Source: Lacrimispora sphenoides (GTDB lineage Bacteria > Bacillota > Clostridia > Lachnospirales > Lachnospiraceae). From it: DNA of 64,000 nt. Positions 27,717 through 35,570 of the stretch are shown here, piece by piece. The position numbers were made by a program, and so were the translations under genes. Location of the stretch: positions 806,001 to 870,000 of the forward strand of contig NZ_FOIP01000002.1 in assembly GCF_900105215.1 (NCBI RefSeq), read 5' to 3'. Numbering within the stretch: the first letter of the stretch is position 1; every line of letters begins with the position of its first letter. Under the pieces are notes generated by a model. It made no database searches and was not told the origin of the DNA. It was given only the letters and a program-made list of their open reading frames with translations.

Positions 27717-28550
27717 TCATTTTTCCCATGTAGCCGGACGTGTTAAATTTATGGGGATTTTTGTATTCGAATTTCCGATTGCGGAATTAATCTGCATTTG
27801 TGTTAAAAAGATGCTTTTACTCAAATCGGCATTTTTTATGTTTGCGTCCCGGAGGTCAGCACCTAAAAAGTTAGTCTTCCATAAGCTGCATCCTGATAAG
27901 TCTGCAGCGATCATTAATGACATACTGAAATTCTTTCTGTCAAGATTTGCTTTCTTAAAATTTTTTCCTAAATAGTTTAAACCGTGAAATTGATTTGATG
28001 TATCATTTGTTGAAATATCGGTGCTTATCTGTTTCAATACGTTATTCACGTTTAATCTGTATTCTGAGAGATCCAGCATTGCAATATGATCCATGGGCTG
28101 CTGTATCATTTGCTCATTCTCGGAGATAAGCAAATCAATCGTTGATTTTAGAAGTTCATCTGATGTCAAAGTAAATGCCTCAACCAGGAACCATAGCATC
28201 TGATGTAACTGATATACAATCATAAATATCTGAAAGAGTTTATCTTTCTGTTCAAAATTTGCTTTCCATGTTCCATCTGGTAAATATAGTTGAGTCGTTC
28301 TTTGTCCCGCTCCGAAACAGTCATAGGCCAAACAACCTTTGTAATTTTTGTCAGCCAGTCTGGAGTGAATTTTGCAGCAAAAATCTGAATCCAGATATTT
28401 GCATGGGGTTCCAGCTTCTTTATTGGCAGGAAAACCATCTGTTTTTGTGCAGTACAAAGCAACACAGCATAAGCCGCTGCATTTTTTACAATCAATTTTC
28501 AGCTTTCTTATTAAATCGTCATATTTACTATCTACTTTATCCTTCGTCAC
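27717..28550 (-). CDS. Pentapeptide-repeat protein with N-terminal cysteine cluster
   Basis: 277 residues. The N-terminal 75 residues hold a YkgJ-like metal-binding pattern: CKKCSGLCCVALYC, then PCKYL, FCCKIH, and CLAYDCFGAG. The middle is helical. The C-terminal part (about 190-255) has pentapeptide repeats of the A(D/N)LXX type: NLDRKNFSMSLMIAADLSGC and GADLRDANIKNADLSKSIF. Some pentapeptide proteins mimic DNA and protect gyrase (Qnr), but the short repeat block and metal domain here make that only a possibility. AT-rich relative to neighbours. Confidence 0.8.
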   Translation of the reverse strand: MTKDKVDSKYDDLIRKLKIDCKKCSGLCCVALYCTKTDGFPANKEAGTPCKYLDSDFCCKIHSRLADKNYKGCLAYDCFGAGQRTTQLYLPDGTWKANFEQKDKLFQIFMIVYQLHQMLWFLVEAFTLTSDELLKSTIDLLISENEQMIQQPMDHIAMLDLSEYRLNVNNVLKQISTDISTNDTSNQFHGLNYLGKNFKKANLDRKNFSMSLMIAADLSGCSLWKTNFLGADLRDANIKNADLSKSIFLTQMQINSAIGNSNTKIPINLTRPATWEK

Positions 28551-28701
28551 AAGATCACCGCCTTAGAATTATTGATTAAATTCCTGTTATTCAAAATGAG
28601 TAAACAATTTTTTCATATAAATATCTTACCATATATTGAAGATAATTTTAACCAGCTTTCACAGGCATGAACCGTGTGATTGCCGGAATGTAATAAAATA
28701 G

Positions 28702-28730
28702 CCGGCAAGTGCCAAAGCACCTGCCAGCCC
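28702..28730 (-). terminator. Terminator of the MFS-arsC unit
   Basis: On the minus strand GGCAGGTGC-TTTG-GCACTTGCC forms a stem followed by GGCTATTTTATT. Confidence 0.6.
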
Positions 28731-28732
28731 TT

Positions 28733-29140
28733 TTATAAAGTTTCGTTTTGGATACGATCTCTAAGGTTTAAAATTTTATCCCGGATAAGGGTTATTGTTT
28801 CTAAAAATACGGTATCATCCATGCCGCTGGGATCGTTAAGTCCCCAATCTTCCCGGTATTTACAGGGTAGGAGCGGGCACTTTACATTACAGCCCATTGT
28901 AACAACAATATCTACCGGAGGAATCTCAGATAGGAGCTTGCTATGCTGGGATAGCTCCATATCAATTCCGTAAAGTCGATTCATAAGCCGCACTGCGTCC
29001 TGGTTAATTTGCGGTTTAGTCTCTGTCCCGGCAGAATAGCTTTCAAAGGCATCTGAGGCGAGGTGCTTGCCAAGAGCTTCGGCTATCTGGCTTCGGCAGG
29101 AATTATGGACACATACAAACGCTACTTTGGGTTTATTCAT
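28733..29140 (-). CDS. arsC: Arsenate reductase, thioredoxin-coupled (low-MW phosphatase fold)
   Basis: 135 residues of the B. subtilis/S. aureus ArsC class. The P-loop CVHNSCRSQ (CX5R) carries the nucleophile, and the resolving cysteines lie in MGCNVKCPLLP. DWGLNDPSG is the family's acid region. It reduces arsenate to arsenite using thioredoxin. It lies 33 nt downstream of the MFS gene on the same strand. No ArsR or ArsB/Acr3 is adjacent, so arsenite export must come from elsewhere. Confidence 0.92.
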   Translation of the reverse strand: MNKPKVAFVCVHNSCRSQIAEALGKHLASDAFESYSAGTETKPQINQDAVRLMNRLYGIDMELSQHSKLLSEIPPVDIVVTMGCNVKCPLLPCKYREDWGLNDPSGMDDTVFLETITLIRDKILNLRDRIQNETL

Positions 29141-29173
29141 ATATAAACTACCCCCTGTTTTTATTTATTATAA

Positions 29174-30472
29174 CTATTCCTCCAGTTTCCAAATATTTCT
29201 GTCCGCCCTAAAGGGCAGACATGATAATGCACCCAATAACCCGATCACAAAAAATAACATCGCCGCGCCGGAGCCTTTTCCTGTCCCAAACAGTGCGGTC
29301 CACAGACTGCCCGCCGTCTGCCCTGCCATAAACGGTTCAAACACCCGGTCTACCAAAATACCGCCGCATAGATATCCCAGGGGAATGGTGAAAAACTGTA
29401 AGGTATTCCTTGCTGAATAGACGCGGCCCTGCATTTCAATAGGGATCATTGTGCGGAAAAGAACATCCATGTTGGCGTTCATAACAGGAATAAAGATCCA
29501 GCCAAGGACTGCGCCAAAACACCATACAGGAGTACTCCTGCCAAAAGCAAGGATAAAGTTCTCAGTACTCATGGAAAAAAGCAGGCAATTACAAATCACT
29601 CGAACCCGGCTTTTTGGCGGAGGCAGCATAGAAACCAAAATGCTTCCAACCATTGTTGCAATTCCTGTAACAGTGTTGATCATGCCAAGGGCCAGTTCTC
29701 CGCCGCCGGCACGCGACAGTACCATAGCGGGCAGGGCGGCATTGAAGATAGAAGCAGTAAAATTGATAACAGCCAAAAACAGAATCAGATCCAGAATTCC
29801 CCGGTTATCTTTAAGATACCGCAAGCCGCTTTTGGCAGACTGCAATACCGTTTCCCTCTCCAGGCCTCGGCCCTCTGTGGCCTGCGGGATTTTAACAAAG
29901 CATAACAGCGATAGGAACGCTATGGAAAATGTAATTAAATCGAACAGGATGACAAGACGGATGCTTCCAAAAGAAAGCAGGGCGGAAGCCAACATAGGCG
30001 TCAGTACGGTAACCAACGAATTGGATAAGGAACGCATCCCGCTTACCTTCTGGTAATGCTTTTGCGGGGCCAACAGGCTGATGGCCACATCCGATGCAGG
30101 CTGCTGTACCGTGTTCATCAATCCATTCAAGGTGTTGATTAAATACAGATGCCAAATCTGGAGTTTACCAGTTGTCATCAGAATAAGCACCGAAACAGTA
30201 CACAATGCCGCAAAGCTGTCACTGAGCAGCATCGTAGCCTTTTTGTTCCACCGGTCACTCAGTGCACCTGCAAAAATGCTTAAAAGGACATAGGGTGCAT
30301 AGGAACAGATGGCCAATAACGAGGTGGTGAGAGCCGACCCCTGCTGCTGATAAGACCAGATCACCAGCGCGAAGTTGGTCATTGCACTGCCCAAGGCCGA
30401 AAATGACTGTGTGATCCATAAAATCAGGAAATTACGAAGTTCCCCGATGTTTGTTTTTAAATTTTTTAACAT
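29174..30472 (-). CDS. MFS exporter, macrolide-efflux (MefA)-like
   Basis: 432-residue major facilitator with about 12 transmembrane helices. The N terminus WITQSFSALGSAMTNFAL and the cytoplasmic GALSDRWNKK loop resemble MefA-type and related drug exporters. The substrate cannot be read from sequence. The ATG at 30472 has AAAGGAG 7 nt upstream. The 5' leader encodes a 12-residue peptide and competing hairpins, the arrangement of drug-inducible resistance genes. arsC follows. Confidence 0.85.
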   Translation of the reverse strand: MLKNLKTNIGELRNFLILWITQSFSALGSAMTNFALVIWSYQQQGSALTTSLLAICSYAPYVLLSIFAGALSDRWNKKATMLLSDSFAALCTVSVLILMTTGKLQIWHLYLINTLNGLMNTVQQPASDVAISLLAPQKHYQKVSGMRSLSNSLVTVLTPMLASALLSFGSIRLVILFDLITFSIAFLSLLCFVKIPQATEGRGLERETVLQSAKSGLRYLKDNRGILDLILFLAVINFTASIFNAALPAMVLSRAGGGELALGMINTVTGIATMVGSILVSMLPPPKSRVRVICNCLLFSMSTENFILAFGRSTPVWCFGAVLGWIFIPVMNANMDVLFRTMIPIEMQGRVYSARNTLQFFTIPLGYLCGGILVDRVFEPFMAGQTAGSLWTALFGTGKGSGAAMLFFVIGLLGALSCLPFRADRNIWKLEE

Positions 30473-30606
30473 GACTTTGCTCCTTTTTCAAATAAAATCT
30501 TTATGATTTATTGAAAGTGCAAAGTCCAACGGACGAATTCAATCTACTCCGTGCAGTTTCGTCCGTTTCAGACTTTGCACGGAGCAGTGCCAATACAGAG
30601 TAGCAT
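30473..30606 (-). promoter_or_regulatory. Candidate leader-peptide attenuator of the MFS gene
   Basis: On the minus strand, GTGCAAAGTC-TGA-AACGGACGAA (30580-30558) is exactly complementary, apart from the TGA/G bulge, to TTCGTCCGTT-G-GACTTTGCAC (30537-30517). CTCCGTGCA and TGCACGGAG form a second, overlapping 9-bp stem. The MFS ribosome-site region GGAGCAAAGTCATG repeats GCAAAGTC, so GACTTTGC can pair either with the leader copy or with the ribosome-site copy. The structures are mutually exclusive. Confidence 0.7.
30568..30606 (-). CDS. 12-residue leader peptide of the MFS gene
   Basis: ATG at 30606 with AAAGGAG 7 nt upstream encodes MLLCIGTAPCKV and stops at TGA (30570-30568). The last codons form the first arm of the large hairpin. 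Position, length and ribosome site fit regulatory leader peptides of antibiotic-resistance genes. I do not recognise the exact peptide. Confidence 0.65.
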   Translation of the reverse strand: MLLCIGTAPCKV

Positions 30607-30663
30607 TTTTATTCTCCTTTATATCCCGGTTTACGTTTGGTATCAATATTGCCGAGAAGTAAT

Positions 30664-30692
30664 TTTATATATTCTATCATAAATAATATCAA
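30664..30692 (-). promoter_or_regulatory. Promoter of the MFS leader transcript
   Basis: On the minus strand TTGATA (30692-30687), a 17-bp spacer and TATAAA (30669-30664), about 58 nt before the leader-peptide start. Confidence 0.6.
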
Positions 30693-30785
30693 AAATCCAT
30701 AATAAAAATGATGCCGGGCATAGCTGCTACCTCAGTTTGTCAAAAAGGGGCTTTCGGGGGCTTGCTTGATGAGGTTAAAAAATCA

Positions 30786-30814
30786 TTGACAGGCCCAGGT
30801 TTTCATGATATTGT
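30786..30814 (+). promoter_or_regulatory. Promoter of the DUF2294 gene
   Basis: TTGACA, 17-bp spacer, TATTGT, 19 nt upstream of the ATG. Confidence 0.65.
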
Positions 30815-30833
30815 ATCTGACAGGTGATGTAAT

Positions 30834-31199
30834 ATGACAAAAGGTCAGCTGGAAGCTAAAATCAGTGAAGTTGTCAGTAAATTTGAAGTTGAATATATGG
30901 GAAGGGGTCCAAAGACGATCCGTACCTATGTATTAAATGATATGATCATAGTCAGGTTAATAGGATTCTTAAGCCCTTCAGAGAAGAAACTGACGGAAAG
31001 CACACAGGGTATTGAGCTGCTTAAGAAAGTCCGGACTTCCCTGTTCGAGGGCGGAAGAGAATATCTGGAGAAAATATTAACAGATGTTATGGATGTGTCC
31101 ATTATCAGCACTCACTCGGATATCAGCACGAAAACAGGTGAAAAGATCATTGTTATTACGGTTGATAGAAATTTGGAAGAGCTATATACAGCTAAATAA
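30834..31199 (+). CDS. DUF2294 family protein
   Basis: 121 residues. The conserved FEVEYMGRGPKTIRTYVLNDMI and LLKKVRTSLFEGGREYLEKI blocks identify DUF2294 (Na-translocating-decarboxylase-unrelated, function unknown). It is probably a small alpha/beta cytosolic protein. It has its own promoter and terminator. The ribosome site (AGGTGAT) is modest. Confidence 0.83.
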   Translation: MTKGQLEAKISEVVSKFEVEYMGRGPKTIRTYVLNDMIIVRLIGFLSPSEKKLTESTQGIELLKKVRTSLFEGGREYLEKILTDVMDVSIISTHSDISTKTGEKIIVITVDRNLEELYTAK

Positions 31200-31243
31200 C
31201 ACCGGAAGACGTCACAAAGTAGAATTAATTCTAAGTTGTAAGT

Positions 31244-31280
31244 AAGCCGATATCCATGAACTGGATATCGGCTTTATATA
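31244..31280 (+). terminator. Terminator of the DUF2294 gene
   Basis: AAGCCGATATCCA pairs with TGGATATCGGCTT (13 bp), followed by TATATATAT. Confidence 0.72.
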
Positions 31281-31543
31281 TATCGAGGGAGGAGGCGATG
31301 AATGAATAGGAGAATACTTTAACACGAAATAAGAAGGTATTCGGCATGATTTTGAAAAGGGCATTTGGAAAAATAACAGAACAATCACATGCCTGGAATA
31401 TTAAAATAGAAACTATGTAATACTTAATAAAATTGGGAAACAGAGGTTGAAGAAGATCATTATAACTACATGGTTTGCGCCTGCCCCATGTTTGGCGCGA
31501 ACTTCAGATGTGCATAAGGGCTTGCGCAGGAACGGAGGAAAAT
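31281..31543 (+). other. Intergenic stretch before the DUF4914 gene
   Basis: Contains a stray strong ribosome site (GGGAGGAGGCGATG, near 31290) followed by only three codons and a stop. I found no promoter, repeat or RNA that I could support. Confidence 0.4.
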
Positions 31544-33421
31544 ATGCTGGAATGTTTACGTGATATGAATTTACCCGAGTATGTAATGGATATATTGACT
31601 GAGTCAAAAGGTGTTGTTATTCCAAAGACCAGGGAAGATTTACTGACACTGGCAATGGGGAATTCCGAAAATACCGAGTTTTACATTGAATATGAAGTAG
31701 AAGGAAAAGGCAAGGTATTGGAAGCTACTGCTACGAAATGTAAAAACGGAGTCGTAGTCAATTATACGGACGATTACATGAGAAGACGTGATCCTGACTG
31801 TCTGTTGATTGCGGATAATAAACCAACAGATAAACCGAGATACGAGGAGGTTTATCAGTCTGATTTTAAAACCCTGAGAACGGAAACCTTTGACTGGCTG
31901 AAAAAGCAGGAGCTGATTTTTTTCCCATTTAAGTCAGGCGGACTTGAGTATGGATATGATTCAATCCTGATCGCCCCCTTAAACGCCGGATTTTTCGCTG
32001 CCGGACTTGCAGATCTGCAGGGATTTTTAAATATTGACGAGATTTCTTCTGATTTTAATCCAATAGCGGTTGTATTTCTGGCTCCTCCGTTTCGGCATAC
32101 CCATTTTGACGGTAAGCAGATCGTGGTTCATAACCGTCTGGATGAAATTCATGAAGTTTATTCCTATAATTTATATCCCGGCCCAAGTGCCAAAAAGGGC
32201 ATCTACGGAGTTCTTCTCAATATTGGAGAAGAAGAAGGCTGGGTAACGGCACATGCATCTACGGTAAAAGTAATCACTCCTTATGACAATGAGATCGTCA
32301 TCATGCACGAAGGTGCTTCCGGCGGCGGAAAAAGTGAAATGATCGAAGACATTCATAAGGAAATGGATGGAAGAGCTATATTAGGAAGAAATACGGTTAC
32401 AGGTGAAAAGAACTATCTGGTATTAAGTGAAACCTGTGATCTGATACCGGTGACAGATGACATGGCATTATGCCACCCCAAGATCCAGAATGACAGCAAA
32501 AAGCTGGTGGTTAAGGATGCGGAATCCGCATGGTTCTTGCGCCTTGATAACATCAAGTGTTATGGTTCCTCTCCCCAATATGAGAAAATACTGATTCAGC
32601 CGGAAGAGCCCCTTATCTTCTTAAACATGCAGGCAGTACCTGGTGCCACCTGTCTGGCTTGGGAACATACCCTGGATCAAAACGGAAAGCCCTGCCCCAA
32701 CCCCCGTGTTGTTTTGCCAAGAAGACTGGTTCCCAAAGCCATTGATACACCTGTGGAAGTAGACGTGAGAAGCTTTGGCGTACGGACCCCGGCATGTACG
32801 AAGGAAAACCCGACATATGGAATTCTTGGTATCCTCCACATACTGCCTCCGGCACTGGCCTGGTTATGGCGTCTTGTAGCCCCAAGAGGATTCAATAATC
32901 CAAGTATTATCGATTCCCTGGAAATGACCAGCGAAGGAGTAGGATCCTACTGGCCTTTTGCAACCGGTAAAAAGGTGACCCAGGCAAACCTTTTGCTTGA
33001 CCAGATTTTAAATTCAACCAACACCCGGTATGTCCTGATCCCCAACCAGCACATCGGTGCATATGAGGTGAGCTTTATGCCCCAGTGGGTTGCCAGAGAG
33101 TATATTGCCCGCCGAGGCAGCGCCAAGTTTAAACCGGAGCATCTTGTGGAAGCCCGCTGTCCGCTTCTTGGCTTTGGCCTTGATTCCTTAAAAATTGACG
33201 GACAGTACATCAGGAGAGCATTTTTAAGGCCGGAAACCCAGCAGGAAGTAGGCATTCAGGGATATGACGACGGAGCAAAAATCCTGACAGACTTCTTTAA
33301 ACAGGAGCTGATGAAATATTATACCGATGATTTAAATCCGTTAGGAAAGCAGATCATAGATATGTTCCTGGCAGGTGCTACGGTTAAGGAATATCTGGAA
33401 ATCATCCCTATGAGATATTAG
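31544..33421 (+). CDS. DUF4914 family P-loop protein
   Basis: 625-residue cytosolic protein. I start it at ATG 31544, where GGAGG lies 5 nt upstream; the frame is open for 23 more codons without a site. The Walker A loop HEGASGGGKSEMIED is near residue 253, and its form is like that of phosphoenolpyruvate carboxykinase and HPr kinase (GASGGGKS). The family is DUF4914, without a known reaction. A P-loop kinase or PEPCK-like role is an inference. It precedes the hexuronate regulator on the same strand but is separated by that gene's promoter. Confidence 0.78.
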   Translation: MLECLRDMNLPEYVMDILTESKGVVIPKTREDLLTLAMGNSENTEFYIEYEVEGKGKVLEATATKCKNGVVVNYTDDYMRRRDPDCLLIADNKPTDKPRYEEVYQSDFKTLRTETFDWLKKQELIFFPFKSGGLEYGYDSILIAPLNAGFFAAGLADLQGFLNIDEISSDFNPIAVVFLAPPFRHTHFDGKQIVVHNRLDEIHEVYSYNLYPGPSAKKGIYGVLLNIGEEEGWVTAHASTVKVITPYDNEIVIMHEGASGGGKSEMIEDIHKEMDGRAILGRNTVTGEKNYLVLSETCDLIPVTDDMALCHPKIQNDSKKLVVKDAESAWFLRLDNIKCYGSSPQYEKILIQPEEPLIFLNMQAVPGATCLAWEHTLDQNGKPCPNPRVVLPRRLVPKAIDTPVEVDVRSFGVRTPACTKENPTYGILGILHILPPALAWLWRLVAPRGFNNPSIIDSLEMTSEGVGSYWPFATGKKVTQANLLLDQILNSTNTRYVLIPNQHIGAYEVSFMPQWVAREYIARRGSAKFKPEHLVEARCPLLGFGLDSLKIDGQYIRRAFLRPETQQEVGIQGYDDGAKILTDFFKQELMKYYTDDLNPLGKQIIDMFLAGATVKEYLEIIPMRY

Positions 33422-33456
33422 GATTGTCCGGAGGCCGGTGTTTCTGGAAACAGCGC

Positions 33457-33501
33457 ACTTGTATACTAGTGCTTGACAATGAGATTATTTTCGCTTATTC
33501 T
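33457..33501 (+). promoter_or_regulatory. gntR promoter with operator palindrome
   Basis: TTGACA (33473), 17-bp spacer, TATTCT (33496). Directly upstream at 33457-33470 is ACTTGTATACTAGT, a palindrome of form ACTNGTATACNAGT. The same motif lies in the uxuA promoter, suggesting autoregulation by the GntR protein. Confidence 0.75.
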
Positions 33502-33536
33502 AAGTATGAACAGAATTTGAGAAAAGAGGTCATGAT

Positions 33537-34211
33537 ATGCGGCTGACAGAACGGTATTCCAAAGAGACAGGAAGGGAATATGCACTCCGGATGTTAAAGG
33601 ATAATATCATACATCTTGATCTGGTTCCCGGGAGTATGCTGAGCGAGAATGAATTGTCCTCAGAGATGAATTTATCCCGGACTCCGGTGAGAGAAGCACT
33701 GATTGAGCTGTCAAAGGTGAAAATCGTGGAAATTTATCCTCAAAAGGGAAGCGCAGTGGCTTTGATCGATTATAAGCTGGTGGAAGAGGCGATTTTTATG
33801 CGCAATGTCCTGGAATGCGCAGTTGTGGAACTGGCTTGTAAGACGGCTGGGGAAGAAGCAGTCATGGGGTTGAGAGAGAATGTGAAGCTTCAGGAGTTTT
33901 ATCTGGAAAATCGTTCTCCGGAGCGGCTTCTTAAGCTGGATGATGAATTTCACCGGCTGCTGTTTCACATAACCGGCAAGGACCAGGTTTATCAGCTCAT
34001 GGACAGCATTACCATTCACTTTGACAGGATACGCAGCATGTCTCTGATTGCAGTAAAGGATCTAAAGACAATTTCCGACCATCAGGCCATTGTGGAAGCC
34101 ATTGCTGCAAAGGATGGAAGCAAAGCAAAAGGATTGATGGAAAAGCATTTATCCAGATATAAAATCGATGAAGAAGCCTTGCGAAAGGAATATTCGGAGT
34201 ATTTTCTGTGA
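33537..34211 (+). CDS. GntR/FadR-subfamily regulator, probably of hexuronate genes
   Basis: 224 residues. The N-terminal winged helix (about 10-75; LSENELSSEMNLSRTPVREALIELSKVK, with LSRTPVREAL as recognition helix) is followed by an all-helical FCD ligand domain with its metal-binding Asp/His residues (LDDEFHRLLFH, SDHQAIVEAI, EKHLSRY). FCD regulators often bind sugar acids. Its position before uxuA-uxuB and the shared operator motif support a UxuR-like repressor. Confidence 0.88.
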   Translation: MRLTERYSKETGREYALRMLKDNIIHLDLVPGSMLSENELSSEMNLSRTPVREALIELSKVKIVEIYPQKGSAVALIDYKLVEEAIFMRNVLECAVVELACKTAGEEAVMGLRENVKLQEFYLENRSPERLLKLDDEFHRLLFHITGKDQVYQLMDSITIHFDRIRSMSLIAVKDLKTISDHQAIVEAIAAKDGSKAKGLMEKHLSRYKIDEEALRKEYSEYFL

Positions 34212-34239
34212 TGTTGGCTTTATGATTTAAATATAATAT

Positions 34240-34289
34240 AAGCGGTAATAAGAGAAGGAAAGCCTCTTTCTCTTATTACCGCTTTTTTG
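34240..34289 (+). terminator. Terminator of the gntR gene
   Basis: AGCGGTAATAAGAGA pairs with TCTCTTATTACCGCT and a TTTTTT run follows. Confidence 0.88.
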
Positions 34290-34370
34290 TGATCTGATGT
34301 CAGGCAATTGAGAACGATTGACTTATACATTATAAACAAAAAAAAAGAAGATATTTATGAAATGTGCTGA

Positions 34371-34399
34371 TTGAACTACTAGTATACTAGATATATACT
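34371..34399 (+). promoter_or_regulatory. uxuA promoter with operator inside the spacer
   Basis: TTGAAC, 17-bp spacer, TATACT. The spacer contains ACTAGTATACTAGA (34378-34391), which matches the gntR-promoter palindrome at 13 of 14 positions of ACTNGTATACNAGT. Binding there would block RNA polymerase. Confidence 0.75.
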
Positions 34400-34474
34400 T
34401 ATGTCAGGACTTAATAGTCACAAACAATTGCATTTGGATAGGAATAAGAAGTAAGGAAACGGAGGTATTCAAAC

Positions 34475-35557
34475 ATGAAAATGATTATGCGTTGGTTTCC
34501 CTTTGGGGATGACAGCGTGACCCTTGGCCAGATCCGCCAGACACCGGGGGTTTCCGGTGTGGGCACCTGCCTGCCTAAGGTTCCTGTGGGACAAGTATGG
34601 CCCCTGGAGACCTTAAAAGCCCTGAAAAAGGAGATCAATGAGGCCGGTCTTGAGATGGAGGTAATCGAAAGCGTCAATATCCATGAAGACATAAAGAAAG
34701 GCCTTTCTACCAGGGACGAGTATATTGATGCTTATATAAAGACCCTGGAGCATTTAAGCCTTGTTGGGGTCAAGTGTCTCTGCTATAATTTTATGCCTGT
34801 GATGGACTGGGCACGTAGTGATCTTGCTTATCAGACAGACGACGGAAGCTATGTTATGGCTTACCGCCATGATGAGGTTTTACAGATGAATCCGGAAAAG
34901 ATGGCAAAGGCCATGGAGGGAAAAGCCAGAGGATATTCTCTTCCAGGCTGGGAGCCGGAGCGGCTTTATGCCATGGCTCAGGACATTGAGTTTTATCAGT
35001 CCATGACACGGGAGCAATATTGGAATAATATGAAATATTTCCTGGATGCGGTAGTTCCTTATGCGGAGAAGTATGACATTAAGATGGCAATTCATCCAGA
35101 TGATCCGCCATGGCCTCTTTATGGACTTCCAAAGGTCATTACCAATGCGGAAAATATCCGGACATTTCTTGATTTAAACAGCAATCCCTATAATGGATTG
35201 ACCTTATGCACCGGCAGTCTGGGAAGCGATTTAAGCAATGACATTCCAGCCATGATGCGGGAGTTTGGAAACAGGAAGCGGATTCATTTTGCCCACATCA
35301 GGAATGTGCACCATATTTCGGATAAGGATTTTGATGAAGCGGCTCATCTTTCTTCCTGCGGGGATTTAGATATGTTTGCCATCGTAGAGGCTTTGTATGA
35401 ATCTGGCTTTGAAGGATATATCCGTCCAGATCACGGCCGCATGATCTGGGGAGAACAGGCTCGTCCTGGATATGGTCTGTATGACCGGGCCATTGGAGCA
35501 AATTACCTGTTAGGTCTTTGGGAAGCCATTGATAAAACCCATAAAAAAAGAAAATAG
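34475..35557 (+). CDS. uxuA: Mannonate dehydratase
   Basis: 360-residue TIM-barrel enzyme that dehydrates D-mannonate to 2-keto-3-deoxygluconate in hexuronate breakdown. It starts MKMIMRWFPFGDDSVTLGQI and carries metal-ligand blocks IHPDDPPWPLYGLPK, CTGSLGSD, HFAHIRNV and RPDHGRMIWGE. The length is typical of the Gram-positive form. It is followed 13 nt later by uxuB. Confidence 0.96.
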   Translation: MKMIMRWFPFGDDSVTLGQIRQTPGVSGVGTCLPKVPVGQVWPLETLKALKKEINEAGLEMEVIESVNIHEDIKKGLSTRDEYIDAYIKTLEHLSLVGVKCLCYNFMPVMDWARSDLAYQTDDGSYVMAYRHDEVLQMNPEKMAKAMEGKARGYSLPGWEPERLYAMAQDIEFYQSMTREQYWNNMKYFLDAVVPYAEKYDIKMAIHPDDPPWPLYGLPKVITNAENIRTFLDLNSNPYNGLTLCTGSLGSDLSNDIPAMMREFGNRKRIHFAHIRNVHHISDKDFDEAAHLSSCGDLDMFAIVEALYESGFEGYIRPDHGRMIWGEQARPGYGLYDRAIGANYLLGLWEAIDKTHKKRK

Positions 35558-35570
35558 GAGGCATGGATTT

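Noticed and set aside
29451-30056. 201-codon plus-strand frame opposite the MFS gene
   Set aside because: It is the antisense shadow of a clear MFS coding region with a ribosome site and promoter on the other strand.
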